Shown in pieces: positions 1-4,740 of a DNA stretch of 6,073 nucleotides. The notes under the pieces were generated by a model. That model ran no database searches and was not told where the DNA came from. It saw only the letters and a list, made by a program, of their open reading frames with translations. A program made the position numbers and the translations under genes. The stretch lies in the NCBI GenBank assembly GCA_003219925.1, contig QHQU01000182.1, forward strand, positions 1 through 6,073, written 5' to 3'. This DNA comes from Verrucomicrobiota bacterium. GTDB taxonomy: Bacteria; Verrucomicrobiota; Verrucomicrobiia; Chthoniobacterales; UBA10450. Position 1 is the stretch's first letter. The number at the start of each line of letters is the position of its first letter.

Positions 1-378
1 AATAAATAGAACGCCAAACAGAGCGAGGACCGACGTCAATACTGCGAGTTGAATCAGCTGTGGCAGATAAGGGAACGGAAGAGGCACGCCTTTCATTTGC
101 CGGACGATGTTTTTAATTGGACGGAGGTACGGATTTGGTGGAATCCGCGGCACGGTAAGGGGCGCCGCGCAATGCGGGCAATTCGTGTCGACACCGCCGT
201 CTTGGGCGCGTGCCTCCATCGGCCGTCCGCAGTCGACGCATTTAAAACGAATTGTGTTCTTGGGAAGAGGGCGCCCGACCGAATAAAGACGCGGACTTTG
301 TTGTTCCTGCCAGGGGAGGCGGCGGTCGGGTGGCTGATGCACAGGGGCATCATGTGAGAGTGTAGGAGAAGCGCTCAT
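1..378 (-). CDS. Zinc-ribbon membrane protein, 3'-truncated by the window edge
   Basis: The reading frame is open from ATG at 378 down to base 1, giving the first 126 residues of a longer protein. After a Pro/Gln-rich N-terminus (about residues 1-40) there is a four-cysteine zinc ribbon, CVDCG at 47-51 and NCPHC at 66-70, embedded in a pattern common in Verrucomicrobiota and Planctomycetes ('IRFKC..CG.....NCPHC...L..P'). A hydrophobic segment starts near residue 108 (LIQLAVLTSVLALFGVLFI) and runs to the edge, so this is likely a membrane anchor with the ribbon on the cytoplasmic side. The ribbon may bind nucleic acid or a partner protein, but no specific function can be assigned. A GAGGTG lies 14 nt before the start, which is far for a ribosome binding site. 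An in-frame ATG at 417-415 would add 13 residues. The gene is divergent from the dehydratase. The frame and ribbon are directly visible; the role is unknown. Confidence 0.72.
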   Translation of the reverse strand, partial: MSASPTLSHDAPVHQPPDRRLPWQEQQSPRLYSVGRPLPKNTIRFKCVDCGRPMEARAQDGGVDTNCPHCAAPLTVPRIPPNPYLRPIKNIVRQMKGVPLPFPYLPQLIQLAVLTSVLALFGVLFI

Positions 379-467
379 GAAAAAAGCTGCAGCACCTCGC
401 GAGCCACAGTTTTCCATTGGCGAGATTTTTCTTGCTCGCCGGCAGGCGAATCCGAGACTCCCTGACC

Positions 468-1439
468 ATGTCCGGGATTCTAGAACCGGTTCGCCCGATT
501 GAACTGGATAAAATACATGAAGCGAGGAAACGAATCGCGGACACGATTGTCCGCACGCCTGTGGTACGCCTCGAATTGGGACCTGATTTTCCGGATATCC
601 GCCTCAAATTAGAGAACTTACAACCGATCAATGCTTACAAGCTGCGAGGTGCGGCAAACGCCGTGGCGATGCTATCGGAACCAGAGCGCCGCCGGGGAGT
701 CTGGACGATTAGCGCCGGGAACGCCGGCCAAGGCGTGGCTTATGCCGCGCGTAAGGCAGGCGTGCCATGCTCGGTCGTCGTGATAGAGACGGCCCCGGCA
801 TCGAAGGTAGAGCGAATGCGCCGACTCGGCGCCAAATTAATTCCGGTGCCGTTCGATGTAGCATGGAACGCGATGGAAGAGCGTGCATTCGATGGCGCGG
901 AAGGAACCTTTATCCATCCATTCGACGATCAGAATTTCGTTACGGGCAATGCGACAATCGGTTTGGAGATTTTGGAGGATGCGCCCGACGTAGTTGCAGT
1001 CATTGCTGCAATCGGCGGTGGCGGTTTGATTACGGGACTGGGGAGCGCGGTGAAAGCGCTCAAACCCAAGGTGAAAGTTTGGGGAGCGGAACCGGAAACG
1101 GCGGCGCCGGGCGCATTGTCGTTCGCGAAACAATCGCCGCAGGCCTTCACCGGGTGGAAGCAATCGTTTGTCGATGGGGCGGGGGGCAAAAATATTTTCC
1201 CGCGGATGTGGGAACGGATGCGGCCGGTGGCGGATGGTTCAATTGTCGTTAGCTTGGAAGAAACCAGACAAGCGATGCGATTGCTCGCGGAAAAAAGCCG
1301 CGTGATCGCGGAAGGTGCCGGCGCATTATCGGTAGCTGCCGCATTAAGTGGTAAAGCCGGCAAAGGACCGATCGTTGCGGTAGTTTCTGGCGGCAACATC
1401 GATCTCGATAAATTCTACGAGTTAATCAGTCAGGACTAG
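468..1439 (+). CDS. Threonine/serine dehydratase-type PLP enzyme (fold type II)
   Basis: This 323-residue protein belongs to the serine/threonine dehydratase family (COG1171). Members use pyridoxal phosphate in the cytoplasm to deaminate L-threonine, L-serine or related hydroxy-amino acids to 2-oxoacids plus ammonia; serine racemases share the fold. Visible marks are the Schiff-base lysine in NAYKLRGA (K58), the substrate loop SAGNAGQG (82-89), FDDQNFVTGNATIGLEI, the glycine loop that holds the PLP phosphate (IGGGGLITG, about 182-190), EGAGA (282-286) and a terminal SGGNID (307-312). The length matches catabolic or single-domain enzymes (about 320-330 aa). The C-terminal ACT-like regulatory domain of long biosynthetic IlvA is absent, so isoleucine feedback control is not expected. 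ATG at 468 is preferred because family homology begins just after it; a TTG at 417 would add 17 unrelated-looking residues. The substrate cannot be fixed from sequence. The loop reads SAGNAGQG where many members have SSGNHxQ. Confidence 0.92.
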   Translation: MSGILEPVRPIELDKIHEARKRIADTIVRTPVVRLELGPDFPDIRLKLENLQPINAYKLRGAANAVAMLSEPERRRGVWTISAGNAGQGVAYAARKAGVPCSVVVIETAPASKVERMRRLGAKLIPVPFDVAWNAMEERAFDGAEGTFIHPFDDQNFVTGNATIGLEILEDAPDVVAVIAAIGGGGLITGLGSAVKALKPKVKVWGAEPETAAPGALSFAKQSPQAFTGWKQSFVDGAGGKNIFPRMWERMRPVADGSIVVSLEETRQAMRLLAEKSRVIAEGAGALSVAAALSGKAGKGPIVAVVSGGNIDLDKFYELISQD

Positions 1440-1484
1440 AACCATCTGGGCTTTACTTGACTCGACGGCAAGGAACACAGATAG

Positions 1485-1503
1485 GGCGTCCTTCTGGGAC
1501 GCC
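1485..1503 (+). terminator. Hairpin after the dehydratase, weak terminator candidate
   Basis: GGCGTCC (1485-1491) and GGACGCC (1497-1503) form a perfect 7-bp stem around a 5-nt loop, 45 bp past the dehydratase stop and about 100 bp before rtcB. No T-run follows, so it is not a convincing intrinsic terminator. It could be an mRNA 3'-end or processing structure. The rest of the 161-bp gap shows nothing recognisable except the AGGAGG before rtcB. Confidence 0.3.
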
Positions 1504-1580
1504 GAATTGAGGACGGCATTGCGCGGAGGCCCCCCGACCATTGTCTTTTCGCGGCACCAATCTTAACTTCGAGAGAAGCT

Positions 1581-1586
1581 AGGAGG
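1581..1586 (+). promoter_or_regulatory. Shine-Dalgarno for rtcB
   Basis: A perfect AGGAGG lies 14 nt before the ATG at 1601, longer than the usual 5-10 nt. An in-frame TAG at 1580-1582 overlaps the region and rules out any longer reading frame, and no ATG, GTG or TTG lies closer in frame, so ATG 1601 stands as the start despite the spacing. Confidence 0.5.
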
Positions 1587-1600
1587 CGAAGCCGGGCATA

Positions 1601-2770
1601 ATGAAAGCGAAAGTATTCGGCCAGCACGATGAGGCGACGCTGAAGCAGATCGAGACCTGTCTTGAGGCGGGCGGTGAACGCGCGGTGCTATGCGCCGACG
1701 GGCATAAGGGTTATGCGCAACCCATCGGTGGCGTCGTCGCTTACAAAGATAAGATTTCGTTGTCCGGCGTTGGCTTCGATATCGCCTGTGGCAACCTTGC
1801 CATTCTAACTGACGCAAAACGCTGCGAGGTCGGTCCAAGTATCAAAACTATCATGGACGATGTCGTGCGCGATATTTCGTTCGGCATCGGGCGAAAGGCC
1901 AAAGTGCGAGTGGATCATGAATTGTTCGAAGATGAGGCGTGGAAGGTCGCGCCCATCCAAGGATTAAAAGAAATGGCCCGGGATCAGCTCGGTACAGTCG
2001 GTGGGGGAAATCATTACGTTGATATTTTTGCGGATGAGCAGGACCGCATCTGGGTAGGCGTGCATTTCGGATCGCGCGGACTTGGACACAAAACGGCGAC
2101 GCATTTCTTGAAAGCGGCCGGCGGCAAGGACGGCATGGACGTGCCTCCGACCGTAGTTCCAGTGAACTCTATGATCGGCTCCGATTACCTAACGGGAATG
2201 AGACTAGCCGGGAGGTATGCCTATGCCGGCCGTGAAGAAGTGGCGCGGCACGTCGTCCGTGAAATCCTTGGCGCGAAAATCACGGAGGAGGTGCATAATC
2301 ATCATAATTTCGCCTGGCGCGAAGACCATGGCGGAGAAGAATTCTGGGTTGTCCGCAAAGGCGCCACGCCGGCGTTTCCCGGCCAACGCGGCTTTGTCGG
2401 CGGCAGCATGGGCGATGAAGCGGTCGTCATCGAAGGAGTCGACTCGGGTGAATCGCGTGAGGCTCTTTACTCGACCGTCCATGGGGCTGGTCGGATCATG
2501 TCGCGCACAGCGGCCAAAGGTAAATTCGAGAGGGTGGGGAGCAAGCGGATTCGGCGCGACGGTTTGGTGCGTCACGATGAGATGATGAAGTGGGTAGCAG
2601 ACCGCCGGGTAGAATTGCGCGGCGGAGATGTCGATGAGGCGCCGCAAGCATATCGGCGTCTGCCGGAAGTTTTGAAGGCGCACGCCCGAACAATTCGCGT
2701 TCTCCACACATTGCGCCCGCTCGGCGTGGCGATGGCTGGACGCGAGATGATCGATCCTTACAAGGATTAG
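1601..2770 (+). CDS. rtcB: RtcB-type RNA ligase, short class
   Basis: This 389-residue protein is an RtcB family RNA ligase. Characterised members join a 2',3'-cyclic phosphate or 3'-phosphate RNA end to a 5'-OH end, using GTP and Mn2+, in tRNA splicing or RNA repair. The whole active site is visible in order: DGHKGYAQPIGGV (33-45), GVGFDIACG with metal ligands D60 and C63, GGGNHY with H138, VHFGSRGLGH with H155, NHHNFAW with the next metal histidine (about 234-235), RKGATPAFPGQRGFVGGSMG (252-271), and HGAGRIMSR, whose H294 corresponds to the histidine that is guanylylated. DEAPQAY near 345 is also typical. The C-terminus reads RPLGVAMAG; classical RtcB ends in a lysine-glycine (Lys480 in the Pyrococcus enzyme), and that lysine is missing here. 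The NHHNFAW and short length fit the RtcB2-like subgroup. No archease, RtcA, RtcR or PrfH gene is in the window. Family assignment is firm; the natural substrate is unknown. Confidence 0.95.
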   Translation: MKAKVFGQHDEATLKQIETCLEAGGERAVLCADGHKGYAQPIGGVVAYKDKISLSGVGFDIACGNLAILTDAKRCEVGPSIKTIMDDVVRDISFGIGRKAKVRVDHELFEDEAWKVAPIQGLKEMARDQLGTVGGGNHYVDIFADEQDRIWVGVHFGSRGLGHKTATHFLKAAGGKDGMDVPPTVVPVNSMIGSDYLTGMRLAGRYAYAGREEVARHVVREILGAKITEEVHNHHNFAWREDHGGEEFWVVRKGATPAFPGQRGFVGGSMGDEAVVIEGVDSGESREALYSTVHGAGRIMSRTAAKGKFERVGSKRIRRDGLVRHDEMMKWVADRRVELRGGDVDEAPQAYRRLPEVLKAHARTIRVLHTLRPLGVAMAGREMIDPYKD

Positions 2771-2843
2771 TAATTAAGTCCCGGATAAATTTCGAGTGAC
2801 GACTTTCTGCCATTGTAGCACAGCGATCTTGGGTGTGGGGCCT

Positions 2844-2860
2844 GCGGGCATCTTGCCCGC
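2844..2860. repeat. Short GC-rich palindrome downstream of rtcB
   Basis: GCGGGCA (2844-2850), loop TCT, TGCCCGC (2854-2860) make a perfect 7-bp stem with a 3-nt loop 74 bp past the rtcB stop. A TGTAGC at 2814-2819 resembles the edge of the larger repeat at 2995-3059, so this may be part of a related, decayed repeat unit. It lacks a T-tract, but as a tight hairpin between convergent genes it could still help end transcription. Confidence 0.4.
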
Positions 2861-2880
2861 TGACGGCAGCAGCATGGTTT

Positions 2881-2994
2881 GATCTTGTCTTGTCCGAATC
2901 GGAGGCACAACAATACACGTTATGGACAGCGATCGTGCGCGGCAAAAATAACACCACCGGCGTCGGCCTGATCGAAGTCTACCGCGTCCAATGA
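2881..2994 (+). pseudogene. C-terminal remnant of a large surface-type protein
   Basis: In one plus-strand frame the sequence reads SESEAQQYTLWTAIVRG, then KNNTTGVGLIEVYRVQ, then TGA at 2992-2994. The pattern 'YTAIVxGxNxxTGVxLVEVYdl' at the extreme C-terminus is one I recall from large secreted or repeat-rich proteins of Verrucomicrobiota and Planctomycetes. Here only about 38 residues fit. Upstream in the same frame the text becomes unrelated (through the GC-rich hairpin at 2844-2860) and reaches a stop at 2797, with no plausible start codon or ribosome binding site. Relative to the usual 'YTAIV', three residues (LWT) are inserted. I read it as the end of a deleted gene. Motif recognition is from memory; an alternative is chance similarity, which the length of the match makes unlikely. 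Confidence 0.5.
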
Positions 2995-3059
2995 TGTAGC
3001 CGCCGCCATCGCTGCCCGCGGAAGCGCGATGTCCTGCCGCTGAGACAGCGGCAGCTACA
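2995..3059. repeat. GC-rich palindromic intergenic repeat with TGTAGC/GCTACA ends
   Basis: The 65-bp unit is bounded by inverted arms TGTAGCCGCCGC (2995-3006) and GCGGCAGCTACA (3048-3059), which pair at 11 of 12 positions. Inside are two further perfect inverted repeats: CATCGC/GCGATG (3007-3012 with 3026-3031) and CTGCCGCTG-AGA-CAGCGGCAG (3034-3054). The last hairpin overlaps the right outer arm, so the two folds compete. The unit starts directly after the remnant's TGA and contains the VOC gene's TAG stop (3057-3055). Its form suggests a dispersed REP/MITE-like element; copy number cannot be seen here. It may also work as a bidirectional terminator between rtcB and the VOC gene. Confidence 0.6.
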
Positions 3060-3543
3060 ATTCTCCGAGCAAACCGCTGAGCTCGAGCCGTCGCGTGGAC
3101 ATCTCAATCTGTCCGTTTTCGTCGCGCGGCCATAATTCTTTTGGTCGGTCCCAGTAAAGCTCGATCCCGTTTCCATCCGGGTCACTCAGGTACAACGCTT
3201 CGCTCACGCCATGATCACTTGCGCCTTCAAGAGAAATGTTCGCCTGCATCAGCCGTCTCAGGGCATCGGCCAGAGCGGCGCGAGTTGGATACAAAATCGC
3301 GAAATGATAAAGCCCGGTCGCGCCCTTCGGCGGTGGCGATCCATCGCGACTCTCCCAGGTATTGAGTCCAATATGATGATGATAACCGCCCGCTGAAACA
3401 AAAGCCGCTTCTTCGCCGTAACGTTGCGTGAGCTCAAACCCGAGAACACTGCAGTAAAAATCGAGTGCGCGCTGCAGGTTAGCCACCTTCAAATGCACAT
3501 GTCCGATGCGGACGTTCAGATCAATCGTTTTTTCCTTCACCAT
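3055..3543 (-). CDS. VOC-superfamily (glyoxalase/extradiol dioxygenase fold) protein
   Basis: This 162-residue cytoplasmic protein has two beta-alpha-beta3 modules of the vicinal oxygen chelate fold. Module one begins RIGHVHLKVANLQRALDFY (about 12-30) and continues to GGYHHHIGLNTW (52-63). Module two begins GLYHFAILYPTR (77-88) and ends SEALYLSDPDGNGIELYWDRP (114-134). Likely metal ligands by position are H15, H80 and E128. The HHHIGLNTW and SEALYLSDPDGNGIELY signatures resemble the CatE/catechol 2,3-dioxygenase-like group (COG2514), but a ring-cleavage substrate cannot be assigned, and many such proteins are uncharacterised or act in resistance or detoxification. The start lies only 7 nt after the 3' end of tRNA-Val on the same strand, with no room for a ribosome binding site outside the tRNA. 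The stop codon TAG is supplied by the palindromic repeat at 2995-3059. The family call is firm; function is open. Confidence 0.9.
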   Translation of the reverse strand: MVKEKTIDLNVRIGHVHLKVANLQRALDFYCSVLGFELTQRYGEEAAFVSAGGYHHHIGLNTWESRDGSPPPKGATGLYHFAILYPTRAALADALRRLMQANISLEGASDHGVSEALYLSDPDGNGIELYWDRPKELWPRDENGQIEMSTRRLELSGLLGEL

Positions 3544-3550
3544 TGAAAAA

Positions 3551-3622
3551 TGGGCGGTGAGGGTTTCGAACCCCCGACCTACTGGGTGTAAACCAGCCGC
3601 TCTACCACTGAGCTAACCGCCC
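3551..3622 (-). tRNA. tRNA-Val (anticodon UAC)
   Basis: The 72-nt cloverleaf is complete. The acceptor stem is GGGCGGT with ACCGCCC, the D-arm is GCTC-AGTGGTA-GAGC, and the anticodon stem GCTGG/CCAGT holds the loop TTTACAC, with TAC at positions 34-36. The variable loop is AGGTC, the T-arm is GGGGG-TTCGAAA-CCCTC, and the discriminator is A. It decodes GUA and probably other GUN valine codons. No CCA is encoded, so a CCA-adding enzyme is required. The gene is transcribed leftward straight into the VOC gene, whose ATG follows after TTTTTCA. A degenerate copy of its 5' half lies about 1 kb upstream at 4625-4659. Confidence 0.96.
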
Positions 3623-3774
3623 AAGATAACTGAAACAGTTCGACTTAAAACCATTCTCGCGTGCCACCATTTCTCGGCTGGCGCGACCTTATGATACTCC
3701 CATACAGTTTAACAGACGAAAAATGATATCGGGAAGCGGCTTGGAGCAGGCCTGCCCAAGTAGTTCCGCATCGT
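3623..3774. other. Intergenic leader of tRNA-Val
   Basis: These 152 bp lie between the exported-protein gene and tRNA-Val. The only visible structure is a small inverted repeat, AACTG-AAA-CAGTT (3628-3640), next to the tRNA 5' end. I see no clear promoter hexamers for the tRNA. A minus-strand frame runs through here (3901 to 3689), but it overlaps the end of the exported-protein gene and I do not call it. Confidence 0.4.
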
Positions 3775-4398
3775 TCAGTTCGATTTCGTCGCAGAGGGTA
3801 TTTGCTTCGAAGCTATATCTTGTGTTCTCCCCAATCTGCGGGCGATTTCGGATTTGTTTTCCATCCAGCGATAATCGGGATCCATCCCGACGTGTGTCCA
3901 AACGAGAGTTCCCGAGTAACGCCAGAGGTCAAGCAGAATGCCCTCTCCGAATGGCTGGCCTTTGGCCGTAACTACGATGACGTTATGCTCGGCACCGGTG
4001 TTGGGACCCGACTCGGCCCAGTGGAGCTCGAGCGTTTGCAGCTTCAGTGCGTCCAATCGGATAAGAAGCTCCGTTGCCCACTGAAAACAGAGTCCCCCTT
4101 TTCTCCTTCCCGTATTGACAAGGAAGTTCTGAATGCCGGGTAGCCATGCCACACGCCACTCACGGTGCAGTTCCCGTCCGGTCATGTATGCAGTGTCCGC
4201 GACTCGCCGAGCCTCATCCGGACTAACGGTCGGAGAGAGTGCCGCGATTCGCGTTCTCAAGGAAGGGTCATGAGCAGACCACGCAACGAACAGTTCTCCT
4301 CGGTGTCCGGTCCCCCAAGGCGAGGAAAGCGCGAGTACGAGCACCGGCACCACCGCGAATGTCCTAATCCCTAAAAAGAGAGACTGATGGAATAACAT
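3775..4398 (-). CDS. Unrecognised exported protein with Cys/His/Asp motif
   Basis: This 207-residue protein starts with a hydrophobic stretch after a short basic region (residues about 10-26, IRTFAVVPVLVLALSS), consistent with a signal peptide or N-terminal anchor, so it likely acts outside the cytoplasm. The middle holds GGLCFQWATELL (102-112), LELHWAES (123-130), EHNVIVVTAKGQPF (137-150) and GILLDLWRYSG (153-163), followed by a Trp-rich VWTHVGMDPDYRW. C104, H138 and D157 come in the order seen in transglutaminase- and papain-like Cys-His-Asp active sites, and the surrounding pattern is conserved-looking, so a cysteine hydrolase or transglutaminase-like fold is a reasonable guess, not an assignment. 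No clear ribosome binding site precedes ATG 4398. The gene sits alone between the two tRNA-Val copies. Its last 20-30 residues look less protein-like, and a frameshift near the end cannot be excluded. Confidence 0.72.
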   Translation of the reverse strand: MLFHQSLFLGIRTFAVVPVLVLALSSPWGTGHRGELFVAWSAHDPSLRTRIAALSPTVSPDEARRVADTAYMTGRELHREWRVAWLPGIQNFLVNTGRRKGGLCFQWATELLIRLDALKLQTLELHWAESGPNTGAEHNVIVVTAKGQPFGEGILLDLWRYSGTLVWTHVGMDPDYRWMENKSEIARRLGRTQDIASKQIPSATKSN

Positions 4399-4740
4399 TT
4401 TGCGATCCCATACTTAACGCCGTGCCTAGCGCAATCGATTTATTAGACTTCCTCGGCGCGGAAAATGGAAATAGGATCTAGGCTCGCCGGGCGCCTCCAT
4501 GTTCATTGTCACTCCCGATGGTTTAGTGATAACATGAGATATATCTGGGGTAGCGCTATTAGAAGGCTGATTTCCCTACGCTTGCGATGGAAAACGTGGA
4601 TCGGAGAAAAAGTTCGTGAAAGTTGGTGTAAATCAGCCGCTTTACCACTGTAACCGCCCGAACTCGTTTCTTATAAAGTATTGTCAACACATCTGCACAA
4701 TCGTTCTCAACCGCCAGGAAGGCCGGTCAAGTTCACCTTT
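4399..4740. other. 342-bp gene-free stretch
   Basis: Apart from the tRNA-Val fragment at 4625-4659, this region shows no coding frame that looks real on either strand. The only frames are short plus-strand ones with shadow-like composition. It is visibly more AT-rich than the neighbouring genes and probably contains the promoter of the exported-protein gene and the transcription end of the TPR gene, but I can point to no convincing -35/-10 pair or T-tailed hairpin. Confidence 0.5.
4625..4659 (-). pseudogene. Degenerate 5'-half copy of tRNA-Val
   Basis: Read on the minus strand, this segment matches nucleotides 1-38 of tRNA-Val(UAC), from the first acceptor base to the end of the anticodon loop. 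Of the 35 aligned bases 33 are identical. The differences are a 3-nt deletion (GCT) in the D-stem and two G-to-A changes, one in the D-stem and one in the anticodon stem. The 3' half (variable loop, T-arm, acceptor 3' strand) is absent, so it cannot make a functional tRNA. It lies about 1 kb upstream of the intact gene in the same orientation. It could be an attachment-site scar or the relic of a tandem tRNA duplication. Confidence 0.85.

Noticed and set aside
49..357. Plus-strand 102-residue frame opposite the zinc-ribbon gene
   Set aside because: It is antisense to a frame with an intact CxxC...CxxC ribbon and membrane segment; its own translation has no recognisable features.
929..1399. 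Minus-strand 156-residue frame inside the dehydratase
   Set aside because: It is a shadow of the dehydratase reading frame, as are the frames opposite rtcB (2204-2707, 2496-2957).
2820..2934. ACAGCGATC occurs at 2820-2828 and 2926-2934, like a target-site duplication
   Set aside because: A 9-bp repeat in a few hundred bases is not rare, and the sequence between the copies does not look like an inserted element.
1601..3622. RtcB next to a tRNA gene as a tRNA-repair locus
   Set aside because: The two are on opposite strands with about 0.8 kb, a gene remnant, a repeat and the VOC gene between them; no nuclease, archease, RtcA or PrfH is present, so proximity is probably chance.
3689..3901. Minus-strand 70-residue frame overlapping the end of the exported-protein gene, rather protein-like at its C-terminus
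   Set aside because: It overlaps a better gene, has no recognisable motif or ribosome binding site, and could at most hint at a frameshift near the end of the exported-protein gene.
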